Assembly: GCA_964546955.1 (NCBI GenBank)
Contig: CAZJLP010000069.1
Coordinates: forward strand, 1 to 25,844
DNA: 25,844 bases
Direction of reading: 5' to 3'
DNA from: CAZJLP01 sp964546955
GTDB lineage: Bacteria > Verrucomicrobiota > Verrucomicrobiia > Opitutales > Opitutaceae
Shown piece by piece: positions 1 to 6,802 of this stretch (positions are counted from its first letter, which is position 1; every line of letters begins with the position of its first letter). Position numbers and translations under genes: made by a program. The notes beneath the pieces are model-generated. The model was not told the origin of the DNA. It saw nothing but the letters and a program-made list of their open reading frames with translations, and did no database searches.

Positions 1-557
1 CCGGACACGCGATCAAGTCCGAGCTCACCAAAAAACTTTGGGAAAAACTCGAAGAACGAAAGAAGGGCCCGAAGAAAAAGGCGAGGCCCGCGATGGTGCT
101 TCCCACGGAGACTTCGCTCGATATCCGCCGTGTTTTGGACACGCTGCCTCATCGCTATCCTTTCTTGATGATCGACCGGGTGGTCGAGTTCATTGGGCAG
201 GATGAACTCGTGGCGATCAAGAATGTGACGATCAACGAGCAATATTTCCAAGGCCATTTTCCGGCCGAACCGGTGATGCCGGGGGTGCTTCAAGTTGAAG
301 CGATGGCTCAGGCCGCGGGCATCCTGATGCTCCGCCGGACCTCGAACGAGGGAAAGACCGCGTTTTTCATGAGCTGCGACAAGGTCAAGTTCCGCAAGGC
401 CGTCCGCCCCGGCGACCAGCTGGTGGTGAACGCGAAGCTGACGAAAAACCGCGGCAACAAGATCGGCGTGGCGGAGTGCAGCTGCACGGTCGACGGCATG
501 GTCGTCTCGTCGGGGGAACTTATGTTCGCCGTGATGGACACCGGCGAGGACTCCTAA
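1..557 (+). CDS. lpxC-fabZ: LpxC-FabZ fusion (3' part): UDP-3-O-acyl-GlcNAc deacetylase / 3-hydroxyacyl-ACP dehydratase
   Basis: The gene is cut by the window start. The reading frame is open from base 3 and runs without a stop into a complete FabZ domain. The first visible residues (GHAIKSELTKKLW) match the C-terminal end of LpxC, where the His of the GH pair is a catalytic residue in the family. A short Lys/Arg-rich linker follows, then FabZ from about position 93. FabZ shows the LPHRYPFL motif, the catalytic His in GHFP and the catalytic Glu in VEAMAQ, spaced 14 residues apart as expected. LpxC removes the acetyl group in the committed step of lipid A synthesis; FabZ dehydrates 3-hydroxyacyl-ACP. 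Both draw on the same hydroxyacyl-ACP pool. LpxC-FabZ fusions are known in Bacteroidota and relatives. The ATG at 93 could be an internal start giving free FabZ, but no Shine-Dalgarno sequence supports it. lpxA follows after 25 bases. Confidence 0.88.
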   Translation, partial: GHAIKSELTKKLWEKLEERKKGPKKKARPAMVLPTETSLDIRRVLDTLPHRYPFLMIDRVVEFIGQDELVAIKNVTINEQYFQGHFPAEPVMPGVLQVEAMAQAAGILMLRRTSNEGKTAFFMSCDKVKFRKAVRPGDQLVVNAKLTKNRGNKIGVAECSCTVDGMVVSSGELMFAVMDTGEDS

Positions 558-582
558 ACGCCTCTCGAGAAAGCAGGTTGTC

Positions 583-1371
583 ATGGCGACACGAATACAT
601 CCCACTGCGGTGGTCGAATCCACGGTCGAGCTGGGCCAGGACGTCGAGATCGGCGCGTTCTGCTATCTCGGCGGCCAGGTTAAGATCGGAGATGGCACCA
701 AGATCCACCACCACGCGAGCGTCGAAGGGCAAACCAGCCTGGGGCCCAATTGCGAAGTTTTCCCCTACGCGAATCTCGGAGCCAAGACGCAGGACCTTAA
801 GTACAAGGGCGGCAGCCCGGGCGTGAAGATCGGCGCGCGCAATGTCTTGCGCGAATACGTGACCGTCCACGCTGCGACGAACGACGGGGACTTCACCACT
901 TTGGGCGACGACAATCTCTTTCTGGCGTACGGACATGTGGCCCACGACTGCCGCGTCGGCAATCATATCGTCGCGAGCAATTCGGTGATCCTGGCGGGCC
1001 ACGTCGTGGTCGAGGACCATGTGACTCTCGGGGGGCTGGCCGGAGTGCATCAGTTTTGCCGGGTAGGGGCGTATTCGATGGTCAGCGCTTGCGCCAAAGT
1101 CGTCCAGGACGTGGCGCCCTATTTCATCGCGGACGGGCGGCCCGCCGTTATCCGGTCCCTGAACAAAGTCGGTTTGGAGCGAAAAGGCTTCACCGCGGAG
1201 CAATTGGATCGGGTGAAGCAGATCTATCGAATTCTCTTTCGCGCCGGTCTCAATCGCACCCAAGCGCTCGAAAAGCTGGCGCAGCATCCCCAGGCTTCCA
1301 CCGACGAAATTCAGCGCATGCTGAAATTCGCGAGCCAAAGCGAGCGCGGTCTGGCGCCGGGCGGCAGCTAG
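583..1371 (+). CDS. lpxA: Acyl-ACP--UDP-N-acetylglucosamine O-acyltransferase (LpxA)
   Basis: 262 residues, the usual LpxA length. LpxA is a cytoplasmic homotrimer that moves a 3-hydroxyacyl chain from ACP to the 3-OH of UDP-GlcNAc, the first step of lipid A synthesis. The N-terminal two thirds are hexapeptide repeats of the left-handed beta helix (for example the IHPTAVVE and VEIGAF stretches). The catalytic His is H121 in the segment YGHVAHDCRVG, equivalent to E. coli H125. The HQFCRVGAYSMV segment and the C-terminal helical part beginning near GLERKGF also match. By hand alignment the E. coli acyl-chain ruler residue G173 corresponds to A169 here. The gene lies 25 bases after lpxC-fabZ in the same orientation, so the two are probably cotranscribed. 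Downstream lies the inverted heptamer element at 1384-1571. Confidence 0.95.
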   Translation: MATRIHPTAVVESTVELGQDVEIGAFCYLGGQVKIGDGTKIHHHASVEGQTSLGPNCEVFPYANLGAKTQDLKYKGGSPGVKIGARNVLREYVTVHAATNDGDFTTLGDDNLFLAYGHVAHDCRVGNHIVASNSVILAGHVVVEDHVTLGGLAGVHQFCRVGAYSMVSACAKVVQDVAPYFIADGRPAVIRSLNKVGLERKGFTAEQLDRVKQIYRILFRAGLNRTQALEKLAQHPQASTDEIQRMLKFASQSERGLAPGGS

Positions 1372-1383
1372 CCGCTGCCGCCG

Positions 1384-1571
1384 CATTTGTCATCTCTCAT
1401 TGCTTATCGCTCATTGCTCATTTGGCGCAGGCGGAGTGCTCGGGCCTTTGGCCGGTGGTTGTGGCCGCAATGCACACCCTTGCTGGTGCCTGCAGTTTAG
1501 CGAACCTTGATGCTCGGCGAGGTTGGCTGGATAATGGCCGATGAAAAATGAGCGATAAGTAATGAGCAATG
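1384..1571. repeat. Inverted heptamer-array element, copy A
   Basis: Left arm 1384-1425 is six consecutive 7-base units with consensus CATTGCT (variants include CATTTGT and TATCGCT). Right arm 1530-1571 is six consecutive 7-base units with consensus AGCAATG, the exact reverse complement. The 104-base core 1426-1529 is GC-rich and contains short hairpins such as GGCC-TTT-GGCC. About 19 bases of the two arms pair with one mismatch (around 1402-1420 with 1548-1566). The element sits between the convergent 3' ends of lpxA (1371) and the minus-strand gene ending at 1588. A bidirectional transcription end signal is possible, but there is no clear T-tract. The arrays are AT-rich against GC-rich surroundings. 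A related copy is at 10769-10880. Confidence 0.8.
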
Positions 1572-1587
1572 CGTCTCCGGCGCTTGC

Positions 1588-2814
1588 TTACTCGTGCGGC
1601 GCATCCAGCCGCCCGATCAACTCCGCGCGCTGGGTCGGGTTGAGGAGGCTCGTTTTCTCGAGGTATTTGCGGGCGGCGTTCCGATCTTTTTCCGCCCATT
1701 GAGCTGCGATCTGGCCGATCGCCTCGGTGCGTTCGTCGATGCCGACGATGCTCTCCGCCCAACTCAAGGCGACCTCGGGATCGCGGCCGACAACCTTGGG
1801 CGAGGTAGCGATGGCGGCGACCGCGGCATCGTTGTCTCGGTCCATGTCGAATTTGTCCAACCAGGCGCTGGCCGCCGCAATGTCCTTGTCCGCCCAGGCA
1901 ATCACTGCGTTGACCAAGGCTTGTTTGCGGCTGCCGCCGGGCGGAAGGGACGCGGCGAAGGCGGCCGCGCCTTGCGGGTCCGACTGAGCCCAGGAGTACG
2001 CGACGTTGCCCAAAGCGCCTTCTCGCATGGCCCCTTCGGGAAAGCCCAGCAGCCATTGCGCGGTTTGTTTCGGCTGGTAGCGACCCCACGTTCCGGCGAG
2101 TTCGGCGGAAAGCTGCTCTCGCAAGGTGGGTGAAGCCACGCTCTCCAGCATTTTCCTCGCTTCCAAATAACGGCCGTCGTTGGCGATGGATCCGATGATG
2201 GTGCCATAGGCCTGCTGATAGAAAGATTCGTCGCGGCCGGTCAGCGCGGAGGTGAGCCTCATCGCTCGCTGTGGATCGGATTTCGCGAGCTTGTCGATCG
2301 CGATCATTCCGTACTGATCTGTGCGGGAGGGGGTGGTGGCCCAGGCAAATGCGGCATCCGGTTCCCGCGCCACCCAGCCGCTCACGACTGCGCCCAACAG
2401 CGTCTCCCGCAGGCCGGCTTCGGCAAAACGTTCGGCCGCGGCCAAGGCGGAGCGGGGGTCCTGTTGGGCCCAGGATTCGAACAGCTGCGTTAATTCCTGA
2501 TCGCGGCGCGGGCTGGGAATACCGGCCTGAAGTTTCTGCAGCTGCGCGCGGAAGTCGCCGCTGCCCGCCGCGGAGGTGAGGGCGGCCCGTGCGGCGGGTT
2601 CTTCGTTCGCAGGAAGCGGCGGGGACGACGGCGCCTCCTCGGTTGGAGGGGGAGAAGGTGTTGTCGCGACGGGAAGCGGAGCGGGGCGCGTTTCTCGCTC
2701 TGTTGCCGCCGTTTTACGTGAGGGTGAAAGGTGAGAGGTGAACCAACCCAGGATAAAACCGGCCGCGACAGCGGCTCCGGAAATAAAGAGGGGGGTCCGG
2801 GCTTTGAAAAACAT
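1588..2814 (-). CDS. Membrane-anchored protein with repeated SWAxxDPxxA-type helices, function unknown
   Basis: 408 residues. Residues about 9-25 form one hydrophobic segment (FISGAAVAAGFILGWF) with a positive residue before it, so the protein is likely held in the inner membrane with its body outside the cytoplasm. Residues about 35-75 are Pro/Ala/Glu-rich and probably disordered. The rest is a helical repeat array in which units of about 35-40 residues carry motifs such as FESWAQQDPRSALAAA, YSWAQSDPQGAAAFA, IAWADKDIAAASAWL and AQWAEKDRNAARKYL. This resembles TPR- or Sel1-like solenoids and suggests protein binding; no catalytic motif was seen. The start ATG (2812-2814) has no Shine-Dalgarno sequence. 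A heptamer array (2718-2744) encodes residues just after the membrane segment. The gene ends 17 bases from the repeat element at 1384-1571. I do not recognise a named family. Confidence 0.75.
   Translation of the reverse strand: MFFKARTPLFISGAAVAAGFILGWFTSHLSPSRKTAATERETRPAPLPVATTPSPPPTEEAPSSPPLPANEEPAARAALTSAAGSGDFRAQLQKLQAGIPSPRRDQELTQLFESWAQQDPRSALAAAERFAEAGLRETLLGAVVSGWVAREPDAAFAWATTPSRTDQYGMIAIDKLAKSDPQRAMRLTSALTGRDESFYQQAYGTIIGSIANDGRYLEARKMLESVASPTLREQLSAELAGTWGRYQPKQTAQWLLGFPEGAMREGALGNVAYSWAQSDPQGAAAFAASLPPGGSRKQALVNAVIAWADKDIAAASAWLDKFDMDRDNDAAVAAIATSPKVVGRDPEVALSWAESIVGIDERTEAIGQIAAQWAEKDRNAARKYLEKTSLLNPTQRAELIGRLDAPHE
2718..2744. repeat. Short heptamer array inside a coding region
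   Basis: Three 7-base units starting at 2724, 2731 and 2738 all begin GTGA, with a 6-base unit before them at 2718. On the minus strand they read as CACC-containing units. The array encodes part of the segment after the membrane helix of the 408-residue protein (around HLSPSR). Its 7-base period and the CAYY core on the minus strand match the arrays at 1384 and 10769, so it may belong to the same repeat family. Confidence 0.5.
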
Positions 2815-2956
2815 GGGGGGTAGGAGGAAGGAAAAGCTTGAGCGAGCACGGACGGAATTTCAACCCCGCGGGCGTTTCGGAGCTGCCAGGTCGCTTCCGC
2901 CTCTGAGAGAGAAGGATAAGGGAGGGGGCCGAAAACGAGGGGCGGGCGACGGAGGG

Positions 2957-2979
2957 GAACCTGCCGTCCCGGCAGGTTC
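2957..2979. other. Perfect 10-bp stem-loop
   Basis: GAACCTGCCG (2957-2966) and CGGCAGGTTC (2970-2979) are exact reverse complements around a 3-base loop. The hairpin lies in the 245-base gap (2815-3059) between hisI and the repeat-protein gene, both on the minus strand. It is about 80 bases downstream of the hisI stop. Neither strand has a clear T-tract after the stem, so a classical intrinsic terminator is not proven; a terminator, an RNA-stabilising hairpin or a dispersed repeat are all possible. I see nothing else definite in this gap. Confidence 0.7.
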
Positions 2980-3038
2980 GTTCGGTTTCGACAGAGCTCG
3001 ACAATCGACGCCCAATAGCACGCCGGGGACGGCATGCC

Positions 3039-3073
3039 CCACCTTCCACTCAGTCCTGTTTACTTTTTATACA
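3039..3073. repeat. Degenerate heptamer array over the hisI 3' end
   Basis: The DNA can be read in successive 7-base units (from 3040: CACCTTC, CACTCAG, then weaker TACTTTT-like units). The loose consensus YAYYNTT resembles the CAYYNYT units found elsewhere in the window. It overlaps the last codons and stop of hisI (3060-3062). The period is visible, but the units diverge and this assignment is tentative. Confidence 0.3.
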
Positions 3074-3503
3074 CCTTGGCCGGATCGAACAAGGGCTGGC
3101 TAACGTATCCAAGCTTGTAGGACGGATCGTCGAGACGCTCCAGCTTGCGGTAAAAACAGGATTTGTACCCGTTGTGGCAGGAGGCGTTCGCGGCACCGGA
3201 CTGTTCCACCTTGAGCAGCAAGACGTCTTGGTCGCAATCGGTGTACAGCTCTTTGGCGATTTGGACGTTTCCGGATTCCTCGCCTTTGACCCACAGCTTT
3301 TGACGCGAACGACTCCAGTAGGTGGCCTTGCGGGTTTTCAGGGTGTGCTCGAGCGACTCCGCGTTCATGAACGCGAACATCAGCACCTCGCCCGTGGCCG
3401 CGTCCTGAGTGATGCAGGGAATCAGACCGTCGGCGCCAAATTTTGGCTGAAGGAGGGATCCGAGTTCGATTTCGGCGGAGGTGGTGCGAGTGGGAAAAGG
3501 CAT
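3060..3503 (-). CDS. hisI: Phosphoribosyl-AMP cyclohydrolase (HisI)
   Basis: 147 residues; a stand-alone cyclohydrolase without a HisE domain. It opens the adenine ring of phosphoribosyl-AMP, the third step of histidine biosynthesis, in the cytoplasm. Metal ligands are visible: the DCDQD motif (D89, D91, D93) for magnesium, and C90, C109 and C116 in DCDQD and ASCHNGYKSC for zinc. The central ATYWSRSRQKLW segment is also characteristic of HisI. The gene lies 63 bases downstream of the DUF971 gene on the same strand, so the two are probably cotranscribed. No other his gene is in the window. Weak heptamer arrays lie across both ends of the gene. Confidence 0.95.
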   Translation of the reverse strand: MPFPTRTTSAEIELGSLLQPKFGADGLIPCITQDAATGEVLMFAFMNAESLEHTLKTRKATYWSRSRQKLWVKGEESGNVQIAKELYTDCDQDVLLLKVEQSGAANASCHNGYKSCFYRKLERLDDPSYKLGYVSQPLFDPAKVYKK

Positions 3504-3543
3504 GGCAACAAATGGAAGTGAGATGGCGAATGGAGAATGACGG
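3502..3543. repeat. Degenerate heptamer array at the hisI start
   Basis: Units in a 7-base register include ATGGCGA (3523), ATGGAGA (3530) and ATGACGG (3537), with looser units back to 3502. On the minus strand these read CATTCTC, CATTCGC and CATCTCA, matching the CAYY core of the arrays at 1384 and 10769. The array covers the hisI start codon (3501-3503) and most of the 63-base gap to the DUF971 gene, so it forms the hisI leader. Confidence 0.4.
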
Positions 3544-3566
3544 AGGGGCGGACCGGGCCTGGGACC

Positions 3567-3872
3567 TCACGAAAGGTGTTGAGCGAGGGCTTGCAGGTAG
3601 TCGTACGGGTACAGGCCGGTGCGGTGGCCGTCGCTGAACTCGAATCGGAGCGCGTAGTTGCCGATTCGCTCCCAGCTCAGGACCTGGACGCCGGGAAACT
3701 TTGTCTGGCTGCTGCCCCCGCGCATACGTCCCAGCAGGTCCGGTTCGCCTTTCATTTCAGCGCTCGGCGAGGCGGCGCGAAGCTGTTCGGCCGTGAAATA
3801 AGTCTCGCTGCCGTCGCTCCAGGCGATGGCGACTTCACTTCCAATCAGCTGAATGTTCTCGGGCGTGTTCAA
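3567..3872 (-). CDS. DUF971 family protein
   Basis: 101 residues, matching a single DUF971 domain (the domain also found at the N-terminus of gamma-butyrobetaine hydroxylase-like proteins). Visible family features are the beta-rich pattern IAWSDGSETYFTAEQLRAASPSA near the N-terminus and YALRFEFSDGHRTGLYPYDYL near the C-terminus. The start is a TTG at 3870-3872. Going upstream in frame, an in-frame TGA is met at 3936-3938 with no ATG or GTG between, and the first internal ATG is about 40 codons in, too late to keep the domain. Stand-alone DUF971 proteins are small cytoplasmic proteins of uncertain role, sometimes linked with iron-sulfur proteins. The gene precedes hisI and is divergent from the NADH dehydrogenase gene. 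The 163-base divergent gap (3873-4035) contains a small GCCGG/CCGGC hairpin at 3943-3960, but no promoter I could assign with confidence. Confidence 0.85.
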   Translation of the reverse strand: MNTPENIQLIGSEVAIAWSDGSETYFTAEQLRAASPSAEMKGEPDLLGRMRGGSSQTKFPGVQVLSWERIGNYALRFEFSDGHRTGLYPYDYLQALAQHLS

Positions 3873-4035
3873 TGGGAGGCAATAGCCTATGCGGCCGGGG
3901 GGAGGAAAAGGAGCAAATTCGGCGGGGCAGCGAAGTCAGCAGGCCGGCTGCTAAACCGGCGCAGTTCTGCTCCATAATATCGGAAACTCGTTTTAGCGCC
4001 TGCGTTACCGTGCGATTGCGGTAGGATGCATTTGC

Positions 4036-5325
4036 ATGAGCACAGATGCTCCCGGAACACTCCCGCACATCGTCGTACTCGGCGCCGGCTTTGCCGGGCT
4101 GACGTTCTGCCAAAAGTTTCCGTCGTCTGTCGCACGGATCACGCTGGTGGACCGGCAGAATCATCACCTTTTCCAGCCGCTGCTTTACCAAGTAGCGACC
4201 GCCGGTCTGGCCGCGCCCGACATCGCCCAGCCGGTTCGCGCCATCCTGACAAAGAAACCCAACCTCACGGTTCTCATGGCGGAAGTGCTCGATTTCGATC
4301 TTGCGAACAAGCGGGTCCGACTCGATTGCGGGGACCTTGCCTTCGACTACCTCGTGCTGGGACTAGGCGGGGTCACAAGCTATTTTGGACACGATGAGTG
4401 GGCCCAGCACGCTCCCGGCCTCAAGTCGCTTGATGACGCCTTGCGCATACGGCGTGAGATCCTCCTCGCGTACGAGCGCGCTGAGACCGAGAAGATTGAG
4501 GCGCGGCGCCGTGAACTCATGACGACGGTGGTGATTGGAGGCGGACCGACGGGAGTGGAGCTCGCCGGTGCGTTTGCCGAACTCGCGCGGACGGTTTTGC
4601 GAAAGGACTTCGACCATATCAACCCGGCGGAGGCACGGGTAGTTTTGATCGAAGGCGCCGATCGGATCCTGCTGCAGTTTCCACCCGACTTGGCGGCCAA
4701 GGGCAAGCGGGCGTTGGAAAGTCTCGGCGTGGAGGTGCGCACCGCCGCCCGCGTTCAGGAATTGAGAGCCAATGAAGTTGTGCTTGCCGATGGGCAAACG
4801 GTGCGCGCGGGAAACATCGTTTGGGCGGCGGGAGTCGCGGCGAGCCCGCTGACCAAGAAACTCGGTGTCGAACTCGATCGGGCGGGGCGGGTGAAGATCC
4901 GGCCCGATTGCAGCCTGCCTGGTCACCCTGAGGTGTTTGCGGTCGGGGACATGTCGACCTTGATCGATAAGAACGGCCGCAGCGTTCCCGGGGTGTCGCC
5001 CTCCGCGATGCAAATGGCGGCGCATGTGGGCCGGATCATCGAAGCAGAACTGAAAGAGGGCAGGGTTCCGCCCGGGGAACGTCCCGCCTATGCCTACTGG
5101 GACAAGGGCAGCATGGCGACGATCGGACGCTCGAAAGCGGTGGCCATGGTGGGAAAGTTCACGTTTTCGGGCCCTCTGGCTTGGCTGGCCTGGCTGGGAG
5201 TGCACCTGATTTTCCTGGTGGGCTTTCGCAACCGGTTCGCGGTATTATCCCAGTGGATGTATTCGTACGTAACCTACAAGCGAGGCGCGCGGATCATCAC
5301 GGGGGTTTTGGAGCGGACCCCTTAA
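4036..5325 (+). CDS. ndh: Type II NADH dehydrogenase (NDH-2), FAD-dependent
   Basis: 429 residues, typical of bacterial NDH-2. It oxidises NADH and reduces quinone at the inner face of the cytoplasmic membrane without pumping protons. The FAD-binding Rossmann motif is GAGFAG (G16-G21), followed by the acidic end of the second strand (LVDR) and HHLFQPLLYQVATAGL, which is characteristic of the family. The NADH-binding motif is VVIGGGPTGVELAG (about 166-178). The second FAD contact is the GD pair in VFAVGDMS (G304-D305). The C-terminal segment (about 378-413, LAWLAWLGVHLIFLVGF) is amphipathic to hydrophobic and is the usual membrane anchor. ATG 4036 has a weak AGGA at 4023-4026. The MFS gene follows 131 bases downstream in the same orientation. 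Confidence 0.93.
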   Translation: MSTDAPGTLPHIVVLGAGFAGLTFCQKFPSSVARITLVDRQNHHLFQPLLYQVATAGLAAPDIAQPVRAILTKKPNLTVLMAEVLDFDLANKRVRLDCGDLAFDYLVLGLGGVTSYFGHDEWAQHAPGLKSLDDALRIRREILLAYERAETEKIEARRRELMTTVVIGGGPTGVELAGAFAELARTVLRKDFDHINPAEARVVLIEGADRILLQFPPDLAAKGKRALESLGVEVRTAARVQELRANEVVLADGQTVRAGNIVWAAGVAASPLTKKLGVELDRAGRVKIRPDCSLPGHPEVFAVGDMSTLIDKNGRSVPGVSPSAMQMAAHVGRIIEAELKEGRVPPGERPAYAYWDKGSMATIGRSKAVAMVGKFTFSGPLAWLAWLGVHLIFLVGFRNRFAVLSQWMYSYVTYKRGARIITGVLERTP

Positions 5326-5456
5326 AGTCTCTCGAAGACGGTTTGTTCCCAAGGGCGGCCGTACACACCGGTCGACTGCTTTTGTCTTTCGGTCGGCTGA
5401 AATTTAGTCAACGTCAGATCGCCTCGTCCCCACCGCGGCCCGCATCTCCCCCGACT

Positions 5457-6713
5457 ATGAAATCCGACCGCTTGTTCGCGGCCAGTTGTATTGCGCTTGT
5501 GGTGACCGCCATGAGTTTTGCGATCCGCGGCGATGCCGTCGGCGCGTGGCAGGCCGAGTTCGGCCTCGATGCCACCGGGGTTGGCTGGATCAATGGCGCG
5601 GCGTTCTGGGGTTTTACGCTGGCCATGGTCCTGGGCGGGCCGCTGTGCGACGCCTTGGGGCTCAGGCGAATTGTCGCGCTGGCGTTTTTCGGCCACGTGA
5701 GCGGCATTTTGTTGACGATTTTCGCCTGGAATTACGGGAGCCTCTATGCCGGCACGTTGATCTTCGGCGTGGCGAACGGGTCGGTCGAAGCAGCCTGCAA
5801 TCCGCTGATCGCGACTCTCTATCCCCATAACAAGACCACCAAGTTGAATCACTTCCACGTATGGTTCCCGGGGGGAATTGTGATCGGTGGATTGCTCGCG
5901 TATGCCTTCGGCCGCGATGGTTTTGGCTGGGGTTGGCGCGCCGGATTTGGCGCGATGCTCTTGCCAGCACTCGTTTACGGTCTCTTGTTTTGGCGGCAGA
6001 CATTTCCTCAAACGGAGCGCGTTCAGCAGGGAGTAACGACGCGGGCGATGTTCGGAGCGTGTCTCAATCCGCTCTTTCTCTTGATGGTCGTTTGTATGCT
6101 ATTCACGGCGACAACCGAGCTCGGCCCGCAGAACTGGATTCCGGATATCTTGAGCGCGGCCGGCGTTCCCGGGATTCTCGTGCTCGTCTGGATCACAGGA
6201 TTGATGGCGGTCGGCCGCCAGTTCGCGGGCCCCTTCGTCCACCGCCTGTCGCCCATGGGGATGTTGGTGACCAGTTCGATTCTCAGTGCGGCGGGTCTGT
6301 TCGCCATGAGCCGATCGAGCGGCGCCGCTTTGTTCGGCGCCGCGACGCTCTTCGCATTCGGGGTCTGTTTTTTCTGGCCGACGATGTTGGGTTACGTGAG
6401 CGAGCGGTTTCCCAGGACCGGGGCGGTGGGTTTGGCGATCATGGGAGGTGCAGGAATGCTAGCCGTCAGTTTTGGCGTCCCGTTGATGGGGCGCCTTTAT
6501 GATGAAGGAGTGGCGACTCGCCTCCCTTTGGGAGTAACGGCTGACGCATTGGCCAAGGCGCCAGCTGGCACCGAACTGGCGGCGCAGGCGGCAACCATCA
6601 AGGCGGCGGCCGGATTGGAGACGCTCGGTAGCGTGGCATTTCTGCCGGTGATCCTAACGGTGATTTTCACGATACTGTTGGTCGCGCAGAAACGGGCGGC
6701 CGGCGGGCGGTAA
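5457..6713 (+). CDS. Major facilitator superfamily transporter
   Basis: 418 residues from ATG 5457, a usual MFS length with about 12 predicted membrane segments. The frame is open further upstream (to 5181), but that would run through the ndh 3' end and is not hydrophobic; MKSDRLFAASCIALVV is a normal MFS N-terminus. The loop after the second helix (GGPLCDALGLRRI) fits the G-x(3)-D-x(2)-G-R-R-type MFS signature between helices 2 and 3. An Asn/Glu/Ala stretch (FGVANGSVEAACNPLIATLYP) recalls the fucose/sugar permease branch, so a sugar or other small organic solute is possible, but the substrate cannot be read from sequence. No Shine-Dalgarno sequence is visible. The gene converges with the minus-strand gene ending at 6803. 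The 89-base gap holds short GC hairpins (for example GGCG-GTTC-CGCC near 6763-6774) that may end transcription. Confidence 0.88.
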   Translation: MKSDRLFAASCIALVVTAMSFAIRGDAVGAWQAEFGLDATGVGWINGAAFWGFTLAMVLGGPLCDALGLRRIVALAFFGHVSGILLTIFAWNYGSLYAGTLIFGVANGSVEAACNPLIATLYPHNKTTKLNHFHVWFPGGIVIGGLLAYAFGRDGFGWGWRAGFGAMLLPALVYGLLFWRQTFPQTERVQQGVTTRAMFGACLNPLFLLMVVCMLFTATTELGPQNWIPDILSAAGVPGILVLVWITGLMAVGRQFAGPFVHRLSPMGMLVTSSILSAAGLFAMSRSSGAALFGAATLFAFGVCFFWPTMLGYVSERFPRTGAVGLAIMGGAGMLAVSFGVPLMGRLYDEGVATRLPLGVTADALAKAPAGTELAAQAATIKAAAGLETLGSVAFLPVILTVIFTILLVAQKRAAGGR

Positions 6714-6802
6714 CCCCGGCGGGAGCGGCCGATTCTTCGCCGTTGTCAGCTCGCCGGTTCCGGGCGGTTCCGCCACGGCGTATTCGCGTGGCCCTGACAG
6801 GG

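Noticed and set aside
1384..1571. CRISPR array
   Set aside because: Units are 7 bases long and contiguous with no spacers, and the two arms are inverted. No cas gene is in the window.
5181..5456. Upstream extension of the MFS transporter frame
   Set aside because: It would overlap the ndh 3' end and adds a non-hydrophobic stretch unlike an MFS N-terminus.
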